Notes under the pieces: model-generated | What the model was told of the DNA's origin: nothing | Database searches by the model: none | Seen by the model: the letters and a program-made list of their open reading frames with translations, nothing else | Program-made: the position numbers and the translations under genes | Shown here: piece by piece, positions 55,111 through 64,000 of the stretch | Numbering within the stretch: the stretch's first letter is position 1 | How the letters are laid out: each line of letters opens with the position of its first letter | Assembly: GCF_019059575.1 (NCBI RefSeq) | Contig: NW_024883086.1 | Span: forward strand, 1 to 64,000 | Reading direction: 5' to 3' | From: Amphibalanus amphitrite | Lineage: Eukaryota > Arthropoda > Thecostraca > Balanomorpha > Balanidae | DNA length: 64,000 nucleotides

Positions 55111-55710
55111 GGCAATGGTCTCGAGGATGGCGTCTTCCGTTGAATGGCCCTTGCGGTAAGCGTACTGGCTGTTACCTAGTAAATCATTTTCTTTGAGATA
55201 GTGGGTTAATTGGGTGCACACGACACGCTCAGCGATTTTCGACATGACTGGCAGAAGTGAAATTGGACGATAGTTGCTAGCGCGACTGTGATCACCATTC
55301 TTATGTAAAGGAACTACACACGCTATTTTCCACTTTTCTGGAAATATGCCGCTTGATATTGAAGTGTTAATGATATGAAGGAGCAGCGGACCGATCACAG
55401 CAAAACAACGACGAATGGCCAGGATGGGGACTCCATCCAGTCCGACAGCTTTCGAATTGCTCATCAGACGCACCGCTGTTGACAGCTCAGGTAGAGTAGC
55501 GGGCTGAAGCTCAAAGCTTGTGGCACACACCACAGGGGGACGTATCTGGGGATCGACATACGTGTCATCCTGTCTGCGAGGTAAGAGTTCTGCTGCAATG
55601 TTAGAGCCTACATTCGCAAAATACGCATTAAACATGTCGGCCTGTTTTGAATCAAGGTTGCTATCTAGACAGTTGCCGCTCGTGTTTTTTACATACTGAT
55701 TAAACTTCGA
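55111..55710 (-). CDS. Reverse transcriptase, N-terminal part (CR1/L2-type LINE)
   Basis: About 200 open codons on the minus strand, bounded by a stop at 55711-55713. Motifs include SNSKAVGLDGVPI (an equivalent of the K..G.DgI motif), WKIACVVPLHKNGDHSRASN, NYRPISLLPVMSKIAERVV (domain 1) and AYRKGHSTEDAILETIA (domain 2). These match the canonical start of LINE reverse transcriptases. The endonuclease domain is missing, so the element is 5'-truncated near 55710. Confidence 0.9.
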
Positions 55711-55713
55711 TTA

Positions 55714-56525
55714 ACAACAATTCAAAATATTGCCCAGTAATGTAAACAAACACTCACATTTAATCATGACGTGAGTCAAACAAAACTAATTGTTAAAACA
55801 GCTTCTACATAATCGCTGCTCTTGTTATGCATAAAGCAACATATTTCCAAGTAAGGCTGTAGCAATAACAAGTGGTAGTATTCACACATGCATTGTTTCG
55901 TTCATATGCATGACTACATTATAACCAACAGACCAAAGCTATCAAAGTTGCATGTAATATTCTGAGTGCACTAACTACAAGACACTGACACATCTTTATA
56001 AATATTTACGCTTTCATTAGAGTTAAAGAAAGCAATAACACCAAACGAAACACAAAAGGACCAGTCATACATGTATATATAAAACTGTTTTATGACGTTG
56101 CACAGCCACCCCATTTCTAAGACGCCTTTTTTGACAGGAGACAAATGTAGCGCAATGTTAGCCATCGCGACGCAGCTGGTTTCTGCCGCCGCCGAATACC
56201 ACTCTTATCAAAAGCAGGAACAGCAGAGCGGATAGAACACTTCCTGTTAGTGCTCCCTGGCGATGGCTAGTAATCGCTGTTACTGTGGCGAAACGTAGCG
56301 AAAGGTTACGTGCCATTCATGTTAATTAATTCGGTGAATGAATGTGATGAATGCCTTATTAGGGGTAGTAATAAGAGGCGAATAATGATCGGAATAATTG
56401 TGTAGCATTTGATTTAATCGCTAAGTGTGATTTGGAAAGCAATTTCAAAAAGGTAAACTTGGCCTCGGTGGTTAGGAAAAGAGTCCAGGGTAAATTATAA
56501 CGTAATACTTTTCATCTACAATTGC
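55714..56525. other. No recognised feature
   Basis: Unique sequence between the nested LINEs and the hAT-type element. Confidence 0.35.
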
Positions 56526-57427
56526 ATTTATATTAGAGTTCTGCACGGCTGCAATTTTCCACAGCCTAGCCGCCCCGCAGCCGTGGCTCCACAGCCACAG
56601 CCGCCCACAGCCGTGGCAAACTGTGGGCAGCCAGCCGTCAGCCGGCCGTGGATACTTTCAATGAAATGCAACCAAATAGTATATAATAAGTTGTTTTTAG
56701 TTGAAACATATAGCCAAAAGCACATTGCAATGGGCTATAGATTCTCAAGCTCATGAAGCATCATAGGTTAAGTGGTTGTGTACCTGGCTTTAGGCGGAAG
56801 GCCTGAAGCCTGATGCGCATCGCATGCCTACACAAGCCCTTGCAAGGGGTTAAGAAAGATGGGTAGGTAGGTACCTACATCAACAGAAAACATAAACAAC
56901 GAACCAGAATAGAAGCAATAGCAGTGTAGACATCTAATGCCAAATCCTGAAGCATGGCTGTGGGACAGAACAACAGACCCTGATGCTTTTCATTATCAAT
57001 GTTAGGTATGGAAAATGAAACTGAAGTTGATGGACTGTCAAAAAGTGATTGTCTAGTCAAAACTCTTGCTTCTTTCTTACCTTGCATATTTTCTGGGGTG
57101 TGATATGCCAGGCTTGAAGCAGCCTTCTGAGCAAGTCTCAAACTATTTTGATATGCAAGGCATCAAAACACTAGTGAGCATCCAAGAAAGAAAAACATTC
57201 ATCTATTTTGATTTTTCCAAATAATGATCTTCGCTCAAATCCCCAAGGACGTGCGAGCCACAATTGCCTCTTTCAATCAAAAAATTTCACTTGAGTTTTT
57301 ATTGACGTCAATAGCAAAGAAGTGGCGATAAATTGTTTTGTGTCACTATAAACAGCCATAAAAATTATAACCAATAAATAATAATACTAAACAGTAGAAG
57401 ACTTGCTCTAAAAAAAAAAAGATTAAT

Positions 57428-57870
57428 TAGTGTCATGCGGGGCAGCTGATGTGGATAGCGCAGGTGTAGTTACCTACCACCTACCTTGGTTGTTTTCTCT
57501 TTTGGCGGAAACACGGTCTCAACTTCCCCTCCTCGCTCGCCCAGGTGTCTGTGTCTGCCGATTCCTTCTTGCGTAGCTGAAAGACGCCTCCACCCCACCC
57601 ACCTGGACACCACCTGCCGACCTCCACCTGTACACAGACGCCTCCACCCTGGGCTTTGGCGGCTGCTGCGACGGCGCTTGGTTCTCATACATCCTTTTGG
57701 CGGTCCTTTGGCGTCTTTCAGCTACGCAAGAAGGAATCGGCAGACACAGACACCTGGGCGAGCGAGGAGGGGAAGTTGAGACCGTGTTTCCGCCAAAAGA
57801 GAAAACAACCAAGGTAGGTGGTAGGTAACTACACCTGCGCTATCCACATCAGCTGCCCCGCATGACACTA
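57428..57870. mobile_element. Foldback element E1 with TA target, carrying a retroelement RNase H fragment
   Basis: The element is 57430-57868, with TA on each side (57428-57429 and 57869-57870). The ~155-bp arms (GTGTCATGCGGGGCAGCTG and complement) are nearly identical. The ~130-bp loop carries a coding fragment. TA duplications suit the Tc1/mariner/pogo group, but a TA alone is weak evidence. Confidence 0.65.
57616..57723 (+). pseudogene. Fragment of a retrotransposon RNase H domain in the E1 loop
   Basis: Plus-strand codons read ADLHLYTDASTLGFGGC and then GAWFSYI. The YTDAS.LG.G pattern is the start of the RNase H domain of reverse-transcribing retroelements, with the first catalytic Asp in TDAS, and WF follows as in DIRS/Ngaro-like and LTR elements. 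Only ~35 residues remain before the frame runs into the right foldback arm. It is a captured fragment without function of its own. Confidence 0.6.
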
Positions 57871-58424
57871 ATGGGACCGTATTAGAGCCGGCGATAATCA
57901 CGGAACATTAGTGTCGGGGCAGACTGCGGCGGGGCAGACTGCGGCGGGGCAGACTGCGGCGACCCCTAGGAAGAACAACTAGGGAGAACAACATGCGACA
58001 GAGCATGTTACCACGACAATGGAAGAATGTAGTGTAGTACCCCTCCCCGGGCCCGCCGCGGGCTGGCAGCGGCGGCCGGAGCCGGTCCGACCGACCTTTA
58101 GCCGGCCGGGTCAGGTAACCGGGACGGCCGCGCCGCAGCGCCGCGCCCGGGCCGGCCGGGAGACGGAGTCGGGTGCCCGCCGGCGAGCCGTCGGCAAGGG
58201 CGCGGGGCACATTAGTCGAGTTGAATGTTCACTGTTCAGTTTTGAGTGCGAGTGATGTATGTGTGAATCGATATGTGAGCAGCAAAATCCAACAAGAAAA
58301 CAAAATCCGTGAAAGAAAGGCAACGCTGGCAAACATCACCACCATAGTCTTCCTACGCCGAACAGGTTCCACACCAACTAGCATCAGCGAGAGTAAAACT
58401 AGGATCCTAACAGTGTGGGGCCAT

Positions 58425-59760
58425 CGCAGACAGCCGTCCATGTCTGCAGGTGAGGCTATCGCGGACAGCCACGCACGTCTGCAGGTGAGACTATCGCGGA
58501 CAGCCGTGCATGTCGGCATGTGAGGCTATCGTGGACAGCCTGACGTGTTACAATGTGGGGCCATCGCGGACAGCCGTCCATGTCTGCAGGTGAGGCTATC
58601 GCGGACAGCCGAGCACGTCTGCAGGTGAGACTATCGCGGACAGCCGTGCATGTCGGAATGTGAGGCTATCGCGGACAGCCGTGCCTTTTTTAGGTGAGGC
58701 TATCGCGGACAGCCGTGCACGTCTGCAGGTGAGACTATCGCGGACAGCTGTGCATGTTTGCAGGTGAGGCTATCGCGGACAGCCGTGCTTTTTTCTAGCT
58801 CCGCTATTGCGGACAGCCGTGCATGTCTGGAGGCGAGGTCTCGGACAGCCTTGCATGTATGTAGGTAGGGCTATCGCGGACAGCCTGACGTGTCACAATG
58901 TGAGGCCATCGCGGACAGCCGGCCATGTCTGCAGGTGAGGCTATCGCGGACAACCGTGCCTTTTTTAGGTGAGGCTATCGCGGACAGCCTGACGTGTCAC
59001 AATGTGGGGCCAACGCGGACAGCCGTCCATGTCTGCAGGTGAGGCTAACGCGGACAGCCGTGCATGTCTGCAGGTGAGGCTATCGCGGACAGCCGTGCCT
59101 GTTTGTAGGTGAGGCTATCGCGGACAGCCTGACGGGTTACAATGTGGGGCCATCGCGGACAGCCGTCCATGTCTGCAGGTGAGGCTATCGCGGACAGCCG
59201 CGCCTTTTTGTAGGTGAGGCTATCGCGGACAGCCGGACGTTACAATGTGGGGCCATCGCGGACAGCCGGCCATGTCTGCAGGTGAGGCCATCGCGGACAG
59301 CCGTGCATGTCTGCAGGTGAGGCTATCGCGGACAGCCGTGCCTTTTTGTAGGTGAGGCTATCGCGGACAGCCTGACGTGTTACAATGTGGGGCCGTCGCG
59401 GACAGCCGTTCATGTCTGCAGGTGAGGCTATCGCGGACAGCCACGCACGTCTGCAGGTGAGACTATCGCGGACAGCTGTGTATGTCGGCATGTGAGGCTA
59501 TTGCGGACAGCCGTCCATGTCTGCAGGTGAGGCTATCGCGGACAGCCGCGCACGTCTGCAGGACAGCCGTGCATGTCTGCAGGTGAGGCTATCGCGGACA
59601 GCCGTGCACGTCTGCAGGTGAGACTATCGCGGACAGCCGTGCATGTCGGTATGTGAGGCTATCGCGGACAGCCGTGCATGTCTGCAGGTGAGGCTATCGC
59701 GGACATCCGTGCCGTGCATGTGTGTAGATGCAGCTATCACAAACAGCCCTTGATGTCTGT
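58425..59760. repeat. ~35-bp minisatellite (GTGAGGCTATCGCGGACAGC units)
   Basis: About 38 imperfect units built of GAGGCTATCGCGGACAGCC plus GTGCATGTCTGCAG or CTGACGTGTTACAATGTGG variants. The variants alternate, which suggests amplification of multi-unit blocks. Spacing and strand composition are not CRISPR-like: there are no unique spacers. Confidence 0.9.
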
Positions 59761-60967
59761 AGGGGAGTCTAAGTGGACAGGTGAGGGAATGGGACAAGGC
59801 CACTACTGCAAACAGGCGCCGCCGGAGGCGGTGTCTGCCGACCTTTATTATTTCTCAGCCTTGGCGCCGGGTCGGAAATGCATCTTTGCGTCACAGTCTG
59901 GCGCTGCCAACTGGTGTCAGGTAGGTGCGCGTTCCGTGTAGGTATACGGTCGGTGGACAGGCCCATGGCAGCAATGCAGCATAGGAGCAGGCATACGTGC
60001 ATCCACAGAGTGGCACATTGCCAGCAGTGACCTGACCCCCAGTCGGTCCGCTGCAGACCGGTGCAAGGCAACACCCCCGATCAACGGCAGTCCGACCGCC
60101 GGCCACAGGCCCGTCACGGCCTTGTCAAGGGCAGCTGACGTCACGCCGGATGAGTCACCCGGCCGCCCCCCGGTGCGGAGGACGGTCAAGTGTCACACGC
60201 CCGCGCCTGCGCCGCTGGCAACCACGTGACCATCAGTAGCTATCGTTGCTGCCGCCGCCCGCGGCGCTACCAGCGTTGGAAATGCCACCTAGAGCTGACG
60301 TCACGATCACGCAATGGCTGGTCGGACCCGCCAAGATGGCGTCAGGGCGACAGGGCATTGGGCGTAGGCCATGGACATCAATACTGATGCCAGGCAAGCA
60401 AAGAGTATATAGGGCTAAAAATGCATGGCAGGCTAAGAACGTCAATGACTGGGGCCAGGCAAGCAATGACATGGGTGGAAAGAACCATTGTAGGTACGGA
60501 AGAGGAGGTCATCCTGGTTGGCCGGGCACAAGATAAATGTACAGAAAGTCACAGGTTCATACACTGAGCAAATCACACCGGAGTGAGCTGCTCCCCAGGC
60601 ACATTGCAGGTGGTGAGACACCTGATTGCAGTCAGTGTAGGGCTCGTTATGGTCAGTAATGTGGCGCACGGCGCCCGGCCTCGGCTAGGGGGGGGGGGCG
60701 ATGGGGGCAAACTCTTATCATGTATGCTATATTGAATCGCCGTTAGCGATCACATGAGTGAGTAAGGTGCAAGTGGCAATCACCACCGGCGTGTTATGGG
60801 ACGCGGCGAGGAACGGGCGAGACAAAATGGCGCCCGGCGCCGGGGGGGGGGTAATCTCCCCATGCACGCGGTGAAAGCCGTCGACAGACCTAGCTAGGTA
60901 GCAGGGAATGTCCAGTAACATACCTGCAGTTTTTCGCCGGCGAGGGGCCATCGCGACCACAGTAGTA
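59761..60967. other. GC-rich unique core of E2
   Basis: CpG-containing sequence with promoter-type motifs (TGACGTCA near 60296, CCAAGATGGCGTC near 60331) and a G run near 60688. No exon with both splice borders was found. Confidence 0.35.
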
Positions 60968-61492
60968 TCCTAGTTTTACTCTCGCTGATGCTAGTTGGTG
61001 TGGAACCTGTTCGGCGTAGGAAGACTATGGTGGTGATGTTTGCCAGCGTTGCCTTTCTTTCACGGATTTTGTTTTCTTGTTGGATTTTGCTGCTCACATA
61101 TCGATTCACACATACATACATCACTCGCACTCAAAACTGAACAGTGAACATTCAACTCGACTAATGTGCCCCGCGCCCTTGCCGACGGCTCGCCGGCGGG
61201 CACCCGACTCCGTCTCCCGGCCGGCCCGGGCGCGGCGCTGCGGCGCGGCCGTCCCGGTTACCTGACCCGGCCGGCTAAAGGTCGGTCGGACCGGCTCCAG
61301 CCGCCGCTGCCAGCCCGCGGCGGGCCCGGGGAGGGGTACTACACTACATTCTTCCATTGTCGTGGTAACATGCTCTGTCGCATGTTGTTCTCCCTAGTTG
61401 TTCTTCCTAGGGGTCGCCGCAGTCTGCCCCGCCGCAGTCTGCCCCGACACTAATGTTCCGTGATTATCGCCGGCTCTAATACGGTCCCATTA

Positions 61493-62312
61493 TCAAATTT
61501 TAACGTTTTCAGAAGAAGACGTCATTTTATTAGTAAAGTCAACAGCTCGCGTAAGAAATATTGTGTTCAGGGTTTTCACCGTCATGTGAATTACGTGTTC
61601 AGGGTTTTCACCATCATGTGAATTAACCGTAAGTAAGGTTCATGCTCACTTATAATCTAATTCCATTGGCTTCGTTGATCAGCATTTTCTGTTAGCGGTC
61701 ACTCACACACCAGTTAGAACATAAAGCACCAGTTTTATATTATGTAATTGGACTTGCCGAAAATCCAGAAATACATCTAAGAGTTATTTTAGATAATATT
61801 TTATGAAGCCTTTACCTGCCTTTACCTAGACGTGATTTCTTTTTCTATTACCTGAAAGAATTATTGAACGCTCGTCTTCAATAGCTGTAAGGTGCTCTCC
61901 TAAGGACCAGGTGAGATTGATTTGAGAGGGATGTGACAATGCAACATATTGCATTTTCTGAAACTGTCAAGCTCTTGATGATGAAGGAACAATCGGTACC
62001 TATAATTAGTATTCTGTACCAGGGTGCAAACTCCCCTACAGCAAATGGTAAAACCATTACAGGTTTTCAAAGGCTTCACCACTTTCAATGTTGCTGGGCA
62101 TCCTTTTTATGATTTTTTACAGGCTAGACTGCTTATCAGAATGTAAGATTGAGGATTTAAAATTTTATATTTGAGTACCTAAGATTGAGCTTGAAATCTC
62201 ACAGCCGTGGCCACAGCCGTAGCCGTGTTCTTGGAGATATTTGCAGCCGCCCCGGCCCACACCCGTGGGGCTGCAGCCAGCCGCGGCTGCAGCCGGCCGG
62301 TGCAGACCTCTA
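61493..62312. other. Right-hand own sequence of the hAT-type element
   Basis: Includes a 31-bp direct duplication (GTGTTCAGGGTTTTCACC at about 61562 and 61593) and the CACAGCCGTGGCC-rich terminal block at 62200-62300. No transposase motifs. Confidence 0.5.
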
Positions 62313-62320
62313 ATTTATAT

Positions 62321-64000
62321 ATTCCACATTTTTAGACATTTAGCGTGTCCACGTCAAACTAATGAACCCTTCTGCAGAAACTTAGCTGGAGTGGAGCCTA
62401 AATAACATGGGACTATCACTAATACACGCTCTCAAGCCGAGCTAGGCCGGTAGTTTCAAAGCAGCTCTCCTGGTTCCCTCGCCACCCGGGTTCATGGAAG
62501 CTCTAATCTTTTCTCTGCAAAGGCGGGAAGACCTCCAATCGTAATGTTTGGTTGGATAATGAAAATTGTTCTGACCCTCCTGACCTGGCGTCTGGGTCTC
62601 TTTCAGTACGAGCTTTTATATAGTCCGACGAAAAGGGTTCATTTCAGAATCATAGGCTTGCACGAAATGAGCCGAATGAATGGTGTTGAATTGCGCAAAA
62701 TATTCATTGAAACTCTAAAGACCAATAGGTATTATTTCAATAGTATCTTATTTCATTCATAATAAAAAAGCATTGAACAGTTTTCGCTTTAAAAACACAT
62801 TTCGAAGTCGCAGCTGCTTGCTGTTGCATATTTAATTCGTGCTCTTTCTGCACCGATAAAACATTTAATACGATTCTAAGGGTAATAAAGAACCCATTAA
62901 GGACATTGTTTTATTATTTACGTTTCTGTACTACGCAGAAATTTCATTGGAATCCACTGCACTCATTTTTAAGTTGATGAAAGCGCAATAAGGAAATATT
63001 CAAAACCGTCCTAGAGAAATGAGCTTTCATGATATGATCAGCTCACTACTTTAGCAAGACCTTGAGCAAAACATTGTGTTCGCTAATATTTCATTCCTAA
63101 CAGCAATGCTGTTGATGTACGATTGCTCTGTGCAACCAACACACTAACACAGTCACAGTAACTAGGCAAATTGCAGCTGATATGCATCATCAAGTGATCA
63201 TTAATGCATGCATTATTATATAACGCTTGTAGCATGGCAGAAAAAAACGTTTCTTGCAAATAATTTACGTAAAATATCCCTGGATAACACTACAAAGGTT
63301 GCATAATTTCATAAGAACACAAATTATACGTTGACAAACCACAAAGACAATCCAGACTATAAAGTCTGTTCCATATCAAGCTTGCAGTCGGAGTTTCTTC
63401 GGCAGATCGCTCCTCCGCTCAAGAATTTGCGTCTTAAAATGTAAGAGCTGTATATACAGAAATCACGCAATGCTTTCAGCAGAGCACTTCGGCTGCAAGC
63501 TTGAAACGGAACAGAGATTCCAGACTGCCTTGTGCCAATCTAGATAGGCCACTGACCATGTGCTATATGCCACACATTCGCATATCTTTCTGAACCATAT
63601 AACGAACGGACAGTAAGACAGATAGTCCACACATGCCCATCCGCTCTCGCATTATCTCTCCATTCTGCTGACAGGTCATCAGCAGTCCGTGTGATAAATG
63701 ATCAGAATATGATCATCGCTGGCGTACTATATCGATGGAAAAGCTCAAGCCTTTGACCGTATCATCGATAGAGTAACATTAAACAGAAACGGCGCTCAGT
63801 TACAAATGGCAGCGGTTAGTGTAACCAAAGGGATCACAGACTTCCAACTCAGCATCGTGTATGTATAATTTCAGTGCAATGTCAGCTATGTCAGCCATTA
63901 CCACACAATATCCCACTTTCGCTACAGATCAGCCAACATAATACCAACCAAAGATCGACAACACACAATGACGAATAATTAAATTGAAACGAACACCGTG
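62321..64000. other. No recognised feature
   Basis: AT-rich unique sequence to the window end. No supported exon, RNA gene or element border. Confidence 0.4.

Larger units (their letters stand above)
45245..55710 (-). mobile_element. CR1/L2-type non-LTR retrotransposon, 5'-truncated, split by an 8.36-kb insertion
   Basis: A minus-strand LINE is present in two pieces: 55111-55710 (finger/palm start of the reverse transcriptase) and 45245-46747 (rest of the enzyme and 3' untranslated region, AATAAA on the minus strand at 45249-45254). The two reading frames join across the inserted Jockey-type element. CAGGC is present at both joints (46743-46747 and 55109-55113), consistent with a short target duplication that has further expanded on the left (CAGGCCAGGCCAG). 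No stops interrupt the remaining frame, so the copy was young when split. Confidence 0.8.
57869..61492. mobile_element. 3.6-kb foldback element E2 with TA target and minisatellite core
   Basis: The element is 57871-61490, flanked by TA (57869-57870, shared with E1, and 61491-61492). The ~525-540-bp arms (57871-58408 and 60968-61490) are near-identical inverted copies starting ATGGGACCGTATTAGAG. They contain a GGGGCAGACTGCGGC repeat (three copies left, fewer right) and a very GC-rich block. The core is a 35-bp minisatellite plus ~1.2 kb of GC-rich unique sequence with CpG, TGACGTCA and CCAAGATGGCG motifs near 60295-60345. ATTAGTGTC..GGGGCAG just inside its arms also occurs at the E1 end, so E1 and E2 are related. 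Confidence 0.7.
56526..62320. mobile_element. 5.8-kb hAT-type element with 8-bp target duplication, filled by nested foldbacks
   Basis: The element is 56534-62312. ATTTATAT lies on both sides (56526-56533 and 62313-62320). The ends are TAGAGTTCTGCACGGCTGC and, inward from the right, TAGAGGTCTGCACCGGCCGG. Just inside, CCACAGCCGTGGC-type repeats occur at both ends. Own sequence is ~1.7 kb (56534-57427 and 61493-62312). The rest is two TA-flanked insertions. No hAT transposase was recognised, so it is probably non-autonomous. Confidence 0.8.

Noticed and set aside
58425..59760. Regularly spaced repeats that could be mistaken for a CRISPR array
   Set aside because: The units are contiguous 35-bp minisatellite copies with no unique spacers, in an animal genome within a transposon.

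Overview
This window is animal nuclear DNA and shows no sign of being bacterial, organellar or viral. There are no operons or ribosome-binding-site organisation. The few coding segments look like spliced exons with GT..AG borders, CpG-rich promoter-like patches occur, and most of the structure is nested transposable elements. An arthropod, perhaps a chelicerate such as a tick or mite, is my best guess. It rests on the style of the LINE and DNA transposons and on a degenerate CCTAA-rich tract at 29.35-29.48 kb. No single-copy gene confirms the species.

Layout. 0-7.8 kb: an old repeat carrying a small hAT-type insertion (1417-1723), then a 2.36-kb inverted-repeat element (3366-5729) that encloses a promoter-like patch and a terminal coding exon. 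7.85-10.27 kb: a 2.4-kb near-perfect palindrome with an 8-bp target duplication. 10.3-19.7 kb: mostly featureless, with a (GA)n tract, a CpG-rich patch holding an RFX X-box-like site, and two phase-compatible plus-strand exons (16.6 and 19.2 kb) separated by a TTAA-flanked element. 22.4-24.2 kb: two well-formed, phase-compatible minus-strand exons of a Ser/Pro-rich protein; this is the best host-gene evidence here. 24.4-41.2 kb: a dense field of elements with TTAA target sites, poly-G/poly-C hairpin ends and AGGTCA/TGACCT-rich interiors. One contains a Myb/SANT-like ORF of the kind carried by PIF/Harbinger transposons. 41-45 kb: small hairpin elements and microsatellites. 45.2-55.7 kb: three nested elements. 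A CR1/L2-type LINE (minus strand) is interrupted by a Jockey-type LINE (plus strand), which is itself interrupted inside its ORF by a 7,374-bp element. 56.5-62.3 kb: a hAT-type element (8-bp target duplication) filled by two adjacent TA-flanked foldback elements, one with a retroelement RNase H fragment and one with a 35-bp minisatellite.

The most unusual object is the 47433-54806 element. It is almost entirely a 142/169-bp tandem repeat, in one orientation on the left and the opposite orientation on the right. It has ~41-bp terminal inverted repeats with one mismatch and a perfect 9-bp target-site duplication (TTCCATGTA). It therefore looks like a satellite array that moved as a transposon. 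Each 142-bp unit carries six nuclear-receptor half-sites (AGGTCA) in direct, inverted and everted arrangements, so the element holds roughly 250 of them. The boundary, target duplication and reading-frame evidence was read directly from the sequence. Family names are by resemblance only, and no database search was possible.
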